Shown here one piece after another: positions 6,987-15,414 of a stretch of DNA of 17,814 nucleotides (position 1 is the first letter of the stretch; each line of letters begins with the position of its first letter). Position numbers and translations under genes: made by a program. The DNA is from an uncultured Rhodospirillaceae bacterium (GTDB lineage Bacteria > Pseudomonadota > Alphaproteobacteria > RF32 > CAG-239): contig OMQI01000076.1 in the NCBI GenBank assembly GCA_900313185.1, forward strand, positions 1 through 17,814, read 5' to 3'. The notes under the pieces were generated by a model. That model saw only the letters and a list, made by a program, of their open reading frames with translations, was not told the DNA's origin and did no database searches.

Positions 6987-9900
6987 TTTTCCTCCATAAT
7001 TTTGAATAAATCATTTAAGAACGTCTTATCAGAAAAATTACGGTCAAAAATGGCACGTGATTTAGTTCTCAACAACAAATATTCTTTACTGACAATTAAA
7101 TGATTAAGTATTTGTGACAGTTCGTCTATATCTTCGTTTTTGAAAATATAACCATCTTTTTTATTGCGAATAATATCTTTCTGTCCCACGTGGTCAGAAA
7201 CTATCACCGGAACACCATGCATAAACGCATCCAATACCACCAACGGACAAGGATCTTCACGAGACGGACAACACAAAATATCTAACCCATCAATAAAATT
7301 ATGATATTCTTTCGGCGTTTTAATTGCTTCGACGAATTTAATCTCTGGTGTATTTACGCACATATTTTCCAGTATCTCTTTATACCCTATCTGGCCTTCT
7401 TCTCCCAAAAGTAAGAATTCGGCATTTTCACGAATACCATCCGGCAACATTTTAATAGCTTCAATGAAAATATCTTGTCCTTTTCTCGGTTGCAGAGCAG
7501 CACAAACCGCAATACGAGTTTTGCGTTTTTTGTCATTATTACGCTTGCTTATTTGCCCTACTACATCATTTGCCGGATAAGTCAAAATCTTAATATTTTT
7601 ATTATACGGAACCATATATGATTTAGTTAATTTACTGGCTGCATATATGTCTTTCGAGGTAGATAATACAGGCATAATCAAATTAGCTGTCTTTTCATTA
7701 AGATTATCGTGTATCCACAAAATTGACGGAATAAATTTAGATAAATAACTATATATCAAAGCGTTAATATATGTGTTACAAATACAAAAAGCAAAATTAT
7801 ACTTTTTCAAATATTCGCAATCTTGCTCTTTTGCAAATGCATTCGGATCAATAATAACATCAGCTCCAACTTGCAAAATTTCATCTCTGAGATCTCCGTC
7901 TTTTGGTGATAAAACCGTTACTTTATATCGTTTCTTATTCAACAATTCAGCAACTTGTTTCAATAAAACCGGAGCACCTGTATGATTCAACATATGTGAA
8001 ACAAGCAATATATTTCTCTTATATCTTCTGTCAGAAATATTTTTTGTGTTATAAAATTTTGGTTTGTGAATGCAAGAAATGCATGATCTTCCTTCTTTTT
8101 TGCCGTGTTTAATATAATGAACCAACGGGCTTACATCCAATTCTTTAACATCCGGGTACAAATTCAAATATGCCTCTGTATCAAACTTAGATGAAGGATT
8201 ATAACCTTTCTTCCATCCTAACATATTATAATGATAAGATGCGGATATATGCATATCTCTTACATCCTTATACTGCTCTAAATACCATTTCTCATCAAAT
8301 AAATCTGATGACTTGATGAGTTGACAATTTTCATTATTCTCCAGTATTGAGTTAAAATTCTTATTATGTTTAGTAATAATCGCATTACTATATACAATAA
8401 ATTCATTATATTTTCTCATATATTCGACAGATTTTTCAGAACTGTTGTAACTATCGTGCAATCTCCAAAACGTTAACTTTTGCGGAATATAATATAACGG
8501 AGCAACAGACAAAATCTGCCTATATATCCACCAGTCTGTCCAAGCAACAACAACACTATCGAAATCACATTTTGTAAGAATGTCTTTACGAATCATAGTA
8601 CAAGAAAATGTCGGAACTACATTGTATTTTTGCATTGTTACATTGACATTAATCTTTTCTCCCGTCAAAGTTCTCAAATTGTTGTCCAAATATTTTTCAT
8701 AGTCTAAATCTTTTTTTCCAAACAACTCAACATCGTTAACAACAATTTCGGGGTTAAAATACTTATTTATAAGTTTCACCTTCTCTTCCAAATGAGTTGG
8801 AGCCCAATAGTCATCAGATTCACAAAATGCTATATACTCTCCTGTTGATTTAGAAATACCCAGTTTAACTGTCTCAACCAACCCATTATTCTTTCCATTT
8901 TCATGAGTAAATAAAAATACGTTGTCGTATTTATTTACATACTCTTTCACAACGGAAACAGAATTATCCTTAGAACCATCATCTACGACAACTACTTCAA
9001 AGTTTTTGTAAGTCTGATTAATTAAACTGTCCAATGTTTCACGAATATATTGTTCATAGTTATAACTTGCAACAATAACACTTATTTTAGGATTATTAAG
9101 TTTTTTAACAAACAACTTTTTATACAAGGTAGCTAATACAGTGTCTCTGCTTTCCACTACATCGGCGATATTTCTTCCCTCTGCTTTACCATAATTGAGA
9201 TAATGAATCAAAGGGTTTATATCTGCTTGTTTTATATCCGGGTATGTATTCAAATAAAAATTTGTATCAAACTTATTACTAGGATTATACCCTTTCTTCC
9301 AACCTGTAGTCAGATAGTGTTCAAGAGGATCAATATGCTGTTTGGATACCTCCGAATAATGTCTCAAATACCATCTTTTATCAAAGAGTTTTGATGCATA
9401 AATCTTACTATATAGTTCATTTTGGGAAAGATTACTCGAACTAAACAAATTACTCCAAATACTCGGTTTTTTCAGTTTAGGCATACGACCTTCTTTATAC
9501 CCGCTACTCACATAGTGCAGTAATGGATTCATCCCTACTTTTGCAATATCATGATACCTGTTAAGATAATAATTTGTATCAAATTTATCACTAGGATTAT
9601 AGCCTCTTTTCCAACCTATGGACATATAGTGAACAAGAGCACTTTTTGCCTCATTTTTGTATTCTGGATAATGTTGACTATAATATTTTTCATCCACGTA
9701 ATCATTTATATCAGGAACAGGCGGATGTTTCATTCCGATTAAGAAAGACTTTACAGAATATTGTATATACTTGAAAAATTCTTTCAGAAACTTTTTATCC
9801 AGTTTTGCCACATATTTCCACACTGCATAATCATATTTAAAGTCTTTGAAATTATAATGATTTTCCGTTTCCTGCAGATAAATACCGTTGCATCTCGGCT

Positions 9901-12900
9901 TCTTGATTTTTGCAAGATATTCCGATTTTGATTTAGTCCAGTAATGGTTTATCCGAATCTTATTTCCGGAATGGAATATGGTACTGTTCATATGAGGATG
10001 TCTGGTAAAGTTTTCCGTAACTGCACATTCATTATTGTTGTATATACTGCAATGCCCTTCCGGATACATCACCTTTCTCGGATTAACTATAGATTTAATC
10101 ATTCTGTCATCATTGCAATTATGAGAGAAATGAATTCTGGCGTAATTTTCCAATACACCACCTTCAGGTTTATCTGTATGACCATTACTGTCATACACCA
10201 CCCAATTAACCACTACTCCGGGATATTCCTTATAATCAGATAAAAACTCAGGAATGGTTTTATTTTTAACAGGTACGATAAATTCATCAGCATCAATTAT
10301 CGCAAGCCATTCGGTTTTATATTTGTAATCAGCTATACATTCAGTATATGCCTTTGTTTGCATTCCATCTTCTTTTCTCCCCGGAAAATACTTATAAACC
10401 ACAACACCTTGCTCAATATATGGAGTGAGTACTTCTTTTAAGTTATCCGTTGATTCATTATCATAAATGTAAAAACGTTTAACACCCACAAGTCTATGAT
10501 AATCAATCCATTCTTTTACATAAGGACCTTCATTACGCATAATAGCAACAATGGATAAATCAACATATCCGTTACGATTGTATTCAAAATCCAACGGGCA
10601 GATTTTACATTCAGGATATTGTTTTAAATATTCTTCTGTGTTAAACTTAGGGCTCGGATTATATCCTTTTTTCCACCCCTCAGTACGATAATGGGCTTTC
10701 GGTCCTTTTTTATAATTGCCGGCTTCCGCATAATTCGCCACATACCAATCTTCATCGAAATACTCCTTATCATTCCATAATGGATTTTCGTTTATTTTTT
10801 TCTGGGCAAAAATACTCTTTATCCAATACAGGACATTATTTCGAGATTTTTTAACTTCTTCACACTGTTTAACAGAAAAAATTTGTCTTCCTTCACGTTC
10901 GCCATGTAAGACATAATGAATTAGAGGATTCATGTTGCACTTTGCTACATCTGTATATTTAGCCAAGTAAGCATTTCCATCAAATTGTTTACTTGGATTA
11001 TATCCGAGCTTCCAACCATAAAAAATATAATGTTCAAATGCCGTCAGTTTTGACTGTTTATATTCCGGATAATTTTCTTCATACCATTTTTCGTCAAAAT
11101 ATTTTTCAACAATTGACTTTATATCACAATCAACAATACCATTTCGAATATGCTTTTGTTTGAATTCTGCAACACTCTTTTCTTTTTCATCTTCTGAAAT
11201 AACAGTTTTCAAACTCTTATTATCTGCATATTCTTGCCACTTATCTATATATTTATAAAAATCTTCCCTTGCCTTTTCCTTATTATACTCAACACTTATA
11301 AAGTTATTGTCCTTAGCAAAATTCTGTAAGGCATTATTATTTACCAATAAATAAGGCCCAACGCCTTGTGTTACATATGGTAATCCTACATAACAATCAA
11401 TGTATGTAACTTTGAGTTTTCTCATTTCATTTACTGGTCTTTGAGCTGAATTAATTTCTTCAAATTGTTGCAAAATAATGAGTTCTGTTCCATCTTTAGC
11501 AAATAACATTTGGTGCAACAAACTACCACTTATGCAAGCTATAGTTTTTGCTCCTTTAATAATACTTAATTGCTCAATAAACGAAAGTTCTTCGGGATGT
11601 ATTATTTTATATCCGTTAGAAGCAAATAATTTTTCAATATACCACTCACCAAATTCGTATTCTCGACATTTTTTAAAATGCGTTCTTGATAAATATACTT
11701 TGTCATTATATACGGGAACTATATTTTCACGTACGGTATCATAAATAAGTTGATATTCTTTTGTATACCAAGAACTTGCTGAAACAGACATTTCAGGTAT
11801 CGTAATACTTTTGAACTTTGTCGGTTCTGATACTCTTAAACTGTTTTTATCCGTTATTCCCAGTAATTTAAAAAATTGTTCTATATATTGAGGTAATGGT
11901 TCATTATTGGCCATAGAATAGCATAATTTGAGATTTTTATCTCTATTCTGTATATAGTACCACAATCTTGCAACTTGCTCTATCACAAAATGTCCGTAAT
12001 GGTTCCAATACAATCCAATGTAAACCACATCTTCGTCTATATAAGGAAGATCATTCTCGATCTTATAATCATTATATTTAATTTCGCCTTTTAAGGAAGT
12101 TTCTTCTATATAATTTCCATCAGCATCCAAAACTCCCCCCATATACCATATAGAACCATCATTTCTTGATCTGATAGGCAGTAAAACAGCATTTTCATAC
12201 TTTGGAGCTTTCAGTTCTTTATCCGATAGAAATATATGATCTGTAATATATCTAAACGGATTCGCAACATATTTTGTATTAACGGTTAATCTCGGTTCTT
12301 TCCCCTTGAATAATGTTTTGCACCATTGGCAAAGGCTCTTTACAAGCGGCGAAGATACCGACTCGGAGGCCGTTATGACAGTGGAGTTTTTAGTCGGTTG
12401 AGATACCGGCTCGGTGGCCGGTATGACAGTATTACTTTGAGTCGGTATGACAGTATTATTTTGAGTCGGTTGAGATACCGGACTAAATCCGGTATGACCT
12501 TCTATTTGCTGAGATGTCTGCTCGGCTGCTGATATGACAGTATCACTCTGTACAGTATGAATAGCCGTATCCCCCTCAAAGGCCAATCTGCCTTCTTTTT
12601 TGCCGCTGTTAAGGTAGTGTAAAAGCGGGCATACGTGCATTCTGGCAACATCTTTATACTTCTTCAAATAGAAGTTTGTATCAAATTTTTTGCTCGGATT
12701 ATAACCTTTTCGCCAACCGATATTCATATAATGCTCGGCTGCCGACATTCCGCTTTCTTTGGCATCCGGATACTGCTCAAAATACCACTTTTCATCAATA
12801 TAATCATACAAAGGATTATGCTTAACCTTGTGTTTAAAAGCAATCCACGCATTTTTCATCTTCTGCCATACGTACTTAACTTCCTCGTCTTGCGCTATTT

Positions 12901-15400
12901 CCGGCTTTAATTTCGCTACAAAACGATATGCACTATAATCGTACTTATAGTCATCAAAAAATACCTGACTTTGATTATAAACACGCTTTATGCTCCTCTT
13001 GGTCGGAGCACGACCACGTTCAATTTTGGCCTTATATTCTTCTTCAGACTTGCTGAAATAGTGATTGATACGAATTTTGTTCGCCGAAAAAGGTGATATA
13101 TATGCACGCTCTTCCAAACTTCCACCGATTTCTTGCTTATTTTCGTTTACTGCCAATTTATTATCCTTAAATAAGGCGTAATGCGGATTGATAATCTTAT
13201 CAACTTGGCTCGGCTGAACAATACTTTTTATCTGGTGGAACGGCACCAAATTTTCGTCATAATGAACTCTGGTGTAATTTTCCAGAACTCCGCCTTCCGG
13301 CTTTGCTTTATGTCCGTTGGAATCGTATGCCACCCAGTTTATACCAATTCCAGGATACTCTTTGTAATCGGCCAAAAATTCCGGAATACTTTCTTTTTCC
13401 ATCGGAATAATAAACTCATCGGCATCAATAAATGCCACCCACTCGTTTTTATCGCCGTACTCTTTGATAAACTCGTTATATGCCGGCATTTGTTTGGCTT
13501 CGCCCGGATAATTTTTATAAACCACTATACCCTGACGAATATACGGCAAAAGAACCTGACATAAATCATCACCGGATTCATTATCATAGATATAAAAACG
13601 CTTCACCCCGACCATCTGATGGTAGTCAAGCCATTCTTTAACATACGGAGCTTCGTTCTTCATAATAGCACAAACCGCTAAATCCACGTATCTGTTGCGA
13701 TTATATTCAAAATCAATCGGACAAATCCCGCATTCCGGATATTGTTTTAAATATTCATTTGTCTTGAATTTGGCACTCGGATTATACCCCTGCAACCAAC
13801 CGATTGTATCATAATGTTTTTTTGCCGACATTCCGCTTTCTTTGGCGTCCGGATATTGCTTCAAATACCAATTTTCATCAAAATAAGCCTTATTTCGCCA
13901 AAGTTCATTATATTCACGTTCTTTTTCTTTAGATAAGTTCTTAACCCACTCGCTGAGATGCTTCAAAAGTGGCTGAGATACCGGTTCGGTGGCCGATATA
14001 ACAGTATCGGTTTCATATGCCAGACGACCTTCATTTTTACCGCTGTTAAGGTAGTGCAAAAGCGGACAAATATGTGCTTTGGCTACATCTTTATATTTAT
14101 TCAGATAGAACTCGGTATTAAACTTTTTGCTCGGATTATAGCCCTTGCGCCAACCGATATTCACATAATGTTTGGCTGCCGACATTCCGCTTTTTTTGGC
14201 ATCCGGATATTGTTTAAAATACCATTCTTCATCAATATAATCATATAACGGACTCGGATTAAAGGTGTGCTTAAATTCGATAAATGCATTTTTCAGGCGC
14301 AACCAAGCCATTTTAATTTCTTCGATTTTTGCTTTTTCCGGATTTAGTTGCAGTACGAATTTATATGCGGTATAATCATATTTATAATCCGGAAAATTCA
14401 ATTCTTTTGCCGATATATTTTTTCTCCGTCTTATATCTCGATCAGATGATCCGCGCAAAACTTTGGCCTCGGCTTCGGCACGTGACTTGCAATAATAGTG
14501 ATTTATGCGAATTTTATTTGTTGAAAAAGGCGATATATACGCACGTTCCGATAAATCTCCGCCAATTTCCTCTTTATTTTCATTAACCGCCAATTTATCT
14601 CCTTTATACAAGAAAAAGTGCGGATTAACTACCTTGCTGACTTCTTGAGGGCGGACAATGCTCTTTATCAAATGGAACGGTACCATGTTCTCATCATAGT
14701 GCACTCTGGTATAGTTCTCCAAAACTCCGCCTTTCGGCTTTTCTTTATGTCCGTTGGAATCGTATGATACCCAATTTACACCCACTGCCGGATATTCTTT
14801 ATAATCTGCCAAAAATTCCGGTATGGTGGCATTTTCCATCGGAATGATAAACTCGTCGGCGTCAATAAAGGCTATCCACTCATTTTTATCGCCATATTGT
14901 TTTAAGCAATCCCTGTAACAATTAAGTTGCATTGCTTCACCGGGATAATACTGATAAATGACAACACCTTGGCGAATATAAGGAAGTAAAACCTGTTTTA
15001 AATTATCGAAACTCTCATTATCATAAATATAAAAACGCTTTACCCCAACCATTAAGTGATAATCAAGCCATTCTTTGATATAAGAAGCCTCATCTTTGAC
15101 TATTGTGCACACAGCCAAATCGGCATAATCGTTGCGATTATGTTCAAAAACAATCGGACAAATACCGCATTCCGGATATTGTCTTAGATAGGAAGCAGTA
15201 TCAAAATTCTCGCTCGGATTGCGATTTTCTTTCCAACCGACAAGATAATAGTGGCGAGCTGGATCCTTGAGTTTTTTAAACACATCCTGATAACGACTGG
15301 CATACCAACGCTCATCAAACAGCTTGGAAGCACGGACAAACGCCGTTTGTGCCTTTTCTTTAATACTGTCTTTTCTGTTTAACAATTGCGAGAATTTCAT
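6974..15400 (-). CDS. Giant six-domain glycosyltransferase (3x GT92-like, GT61, GT2, GT4) with nine WY/HY repeats
   Basis: 2808 residues, no membrane segment seen, presumably cytoplasmic. Approximate order: repeat R1 27-80; GT92-like/Glyco_tranf_2_4 domain 90-310 (KEWLDYH, IYDNES, D180-A-D182); R2 388-459; R3 506-560; second GT92-like 570-795 (DADEF at 659); R4 867-938; low-complexity insert 940-1020; GT61 1045-1355 (GHFVIEQVARLWYY, VYLSR, CISGSLLHQMLF); R5 1434-1505; R6 1547-1602; third GT92-like 1610-1835 (DADEF at 1703); R7 1901-1972; R8 2005-2075; GT2 2102-2320 (SVIVASYN, ESDDYW at 2194-2199); R9 2367-2438; GT4 2460-2808 (REDPCPLVVLDA at 2714-2725). All metal-binding acidic motifs are intact, so each domain may be active. 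Such a protein could build several linkages of one glycan; order of action is unknown. AAGGGA lies 10 nt before the ATG. Most bacterial glycosyltransferases have one or two catalytic domains. Sequencing error is unlikely, as the frame is open throughout. Confidence 0.93.
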   Translation of the reverse strand: MKFSQLLNRKDSIKEKAQTAFVRASKLFDERWYASRYQDVFKKLKDPARHYYLVGWKENRNPSENFDTASYLRQYPECGICPIVFEHNRNDYADLAVCTIVKDEASYIKEWLDYHLMVGVKRFYIYDNESFDNLKQVLLPYIRQGVVIYQYYPGEAMQLNCYRDCLKQYGDKNEWIAFIDADEFIIPMENATIPEFLADYKEYPAVGVNWVSYDSNGHKEKPKGGVLENYTRVHYDENMVPFHLIKSIVRPQEVSKVVNPHFFLYKGDKLAVNENKEEIGGDLSERAYISPFSTNKIRINHYYCKSRAEAEAKVLRGSSDRDIRRRKNISAKELNFPDYKYDYTAYKFVLQLNPEKAKIEEIKMAWLRLKNAFIEFKHTFNPSPLYDYIDEEWYFKQYPDAKKSGMSAAKHYVNIGWRKGYNPSKKFNTEFYLNKYKDVAKAHICPLLHYLNSGKNEGRLAYETDTVISATEPVSQPLLKHLSEWVKNLSKEKEREYNELWRNKAYFDENWYLKQYPDAKESGMSAKKHYDTIGWLQGYNPSAKFKTNEYLKQYPECGICPIDFEYNRNRYVDLAVCAIMKNEAPYVKEWLDYHQMVGVKRFYIYDNESGDDLCQVLLPYIRQGIVVYKNYPGEAKQMPAYNEFIKEYGDKNEWVAFIDADEFIIPMEKESIPEFLADYKEYPGIGINWVAYDSNGHKAKPEGGVLENYTRVHYDENLVPFHQIKSIVQPSQVDKIINPHYALFKDNKLAVNENKQEIGGSLEERAYISPFSANKIRINHYFSKSEEEYKAKIERGRAPTKRSIKRVYNQSQVFFDDYKYDYSAYRFVAKLKPEIAQDEEVKYVWQKMKNAWIAFKHKVKHNPLYDYIDEKWYFEQYPDAKESGMSAAEHYMNIGWRKGYNPSKKFDTNFYLKKYKDVARMHVCPLLHYLNSGKKEGRLAFEGDTAIHTVQSDTVISAAEQTSQQIEGHTGFSPVSQPTQNNTVIPTQSNTVIPATEPVSQPTKNSTVITASESVSSPLVKSLCQWCKTLFKGKEPRLTVNTKYVANPFRYITDHIFLSDKELKAPKYENAVLLPIRSRNDGSIWYMGGVLDADGNYIEETSLKGEIKYNDYKIENDLPYIDEDVVYIGLYWNHYGHFVIEQVARLWYYIQNRDKNLKLCYSMANNEPLPQYIEQFFKLLGITDKNSLRVSEPTKFKSITIPEMSVSASSWYTKEYQLIYDTVRENIVPVYNDKVYLSRTHFKKCREYEFGEWYIEKLFASNGYKIIHPEELSFIEQLSIIKGAKTIACISGSLLHQMLFAKDGTELIILQQFEEINSAQRPVNEMRKLKVTYIDCYVGLPYVTQGVGPYLLVNNNALQNFAKDNNFISVEYNKEKAREDFYKYIDKWQEYADNKSLKTVISEDEKEKSVAEFKQKHIRNGIVDCDIKSIVEKYFDEKWYEENYPEYKQSKLTAFEHYIFYGWKLGYNPSKQFDGNAYLAKYTDVAKCNMNPLIHYVLHGEREGRQIFSVKQCEEVKKSRNNVLYWIKSIFAQKKINENPLWNDKEYFDEDWYVANYAEAGNYKKGPKAHYRTEGWKKGYNPSPKFNTEEYLKQYPECKICPLDFEYNRNGYVDLSIVAIMRNEGPYVKEWIDYHRLVGVKRFYIYDNESTDNLKEVLTPYIEQGVVVYKYFPGRKEDGMQTKAYTECIADYKYKTEWLAIIDADEFIVPVKNKTIPEFLSDYKEYPGVVVNWVVYDSNGHTDKPEGGVLENYARIHFSHNCNDDRMIKSIVNPRKVMYPEGHCSIYNNNECAVTENFTRHPHMNSTIFHSGNKIRINHYWTKSKSEYLAKIKKPRCNGIYLQETENHYNFKDFKYDYAVWKYVAKLDKKFLKEFFKYIQYSVKSFLIGMKHPPVPDINDYVDEKYYSQHYPEYKNEAKSALVHYMSIGWKRGYNPSDKFDTNYYLNRYHDIAKVGMNPLLHYVSSGYKEGRMPKLKKPSIWSNLFSSSNLSQNELYSKIYASKLFDKRWYLRHYSEVSKQHIDPLEHYLTTGWKKGYNPSNKFDTNFYLNTYPDIKQADINPLIHYLNYGKAEGRNIADVVESRDTVLATLYKKLFVKKLNNPKISVIVASYNYEQYIRETLDSLINQTYKNFEVVVVDDGSKDNSVSVVKEYVNKYDNVFLFTHENGKNNGLVETVKLGISKSTGEYIAFCESDDYWAPTHLEEKVKLINKYFNPEIVVNDVELFGKKDLDYEKYLDNNLRTLTGEKINVNVTMQKYNVVPTFSCTMIRKDILTKCDFDSVVVAWTDWWIYRQILSVAPLYYIPQKLTFWRLHDSYNSSEKSVEYMRKYNEFIVYSNAIITKHNKNFNSILENNENCQLIKSSDLFDEKWYLEQYKDVRDMHISASYHYNMLGWKKGYNPSSKFDTEAYLNLYPDVKELDVSPLVHYIKHGKKEGRSCISCIHKPKFYNTKNISDRRYKRNILLVSHMLNHTGAPVLLKQVAELLNKKRYKVTVLSPKDGDLRDEILQVGADVIIDPNAFAKEQDCEYLKKYNFAFCICNTYINALIYSYLSKFIPSILWIHDNLNEKTANLIMPVLSTSKDIYAASKLTKSYMVPYNKNIKILTYPANDVVGQISKRNNDKKRKTRIAVCAALQPRKGQDIFIEAIKMLPDGIRENAEFLLLGEEGQIGYKEILENMCVNTPEIKFVEAIKTPKEYHNFIDGLDILCCPSREDPCPLVVLDAFMHGVPVIVSDHVGQKDIIRNKKDGYIFKNEDIDELSQILNHLIVSKEYLLLRTKSRAIFDRNFSDKTFLNDLFKIMEEKCAI
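12352..12540. repeat. Array of ~30-nt palindromic repeats inside the giant gene
   Basis: Read on the + strand, four units lie at 12352-12381, 12400-12429, 12472-12498 and 12511-12540, plus a half-unit at 12444-12453. The pattern is GAGATACCGG, a variable centre, then CCGGTATGACAG. On the coding strand they give TVIPATEPVSQP-type peptides, and every unit keeps the frame. Bases 12471-12498 are identical to the intergenic 637-664, which also places the element outside genes. The encoded stretch (about residues 950-1020) is rich in Thr, Ser, Pro and Gln, fits no fold, and lies between R4 and the GT61 domain. Confidence 0.88.
12421..12468. repeat. 24-nt tandem duplication within the palindromic array
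   Basis: Bases 12421-12444 and 12445-12468 are the same 24 nt with one mismatch (C/T at the 15th base). At eight codons the unit keeps the frame. It shows that the array grows by slippage or unequal crossing-over as well as by new insertion. Confidence 0.9.
12585..15322 (-). repeat. In-frame tandem duplication of a ~1.44-kb repeat-GT92-repeat module
   Basis: Residues 27-505 and 506 to about 940 are two copies of the same module. The aligned Trp residues of R1/R3 (32, 511) and R2/R4 (393, 872) and the aligned Asp of DADEF (180, 659) are each offset by exactly 479 residues (1437 nt). Many stretches are near-identical, for example VKRFYIYDNES and EFLADYKEYP. The third GT92-like copy is more diverged and has a different insert after LENYARIHF. 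The first two copies thus come from a later duplication. Confidence 0.88.
13975..14004. repeat. Single 30-nt palindromic repeat inside the giant gene
   Basis: On the + strand it reads GAGATACCGG, TTCGGTGGCC, GATATAACAG. On the coding strand it gives TVISATEPVSQ at about residues 466-476. It follows R2 directly after EGRLAYETD, the same place after which the larger array follows R4 (EGRLAFEGD). It is 30 nt long, so it adds ten codons. Confidence 0.85.
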
Positions 15401-15414
15401 CTTTATTTCGTCCC

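Larger units (their letters stand above)
8087..15322 (-). repeat. Nine WY/HY/NPS repeats within the giant glycosyltransferase
   Basis: Each unit reads roughly FDExWYLxQYPD, then HYxxxGWxxGYNPS, then KFDTxxYLxxYxDV; six units also carry PLLHYLxxGxxEGR. The aligned Trp (Tyr in R7) lies at residues 32, 393, 511, 872, 1439, 1552, 1906, 2010 and 2372. R1, R3 and R6 are short forms that run straight into a GT92-like domain through YPEC(G/K)ICP. Spacing between repeats that flank a catalytic domain is 361, 361, 354 and 362 residues, so the modules are nearly constant in size. Similar repeats occur near bacterial glycosyltransferases (general knowledge), but I cannot name a domain family. Confidence 0.85.

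Noticed and set aside
12326..12532. A + strand open frame encoding repeated RRYRLGGRYDS-like peptide
   Set aside because: It is the opposite strand of the in-gene palindromic array; its repetitiveness follows from the DNA repeat.
12352..12540. CRISPR-like array
   Set aside because: Unit spacing is irregular and short, units are degenerate, the stretch is in frame within a gene, and no cas gene is present.
6974..15400. Giant gene as an assembly chimera of several genes
   Set aside because: The frame is continuous, linkers join domains through conserved repeats, and domain junctions fall at the same places in duplicated modules; no internal stop or frameshift is seen.
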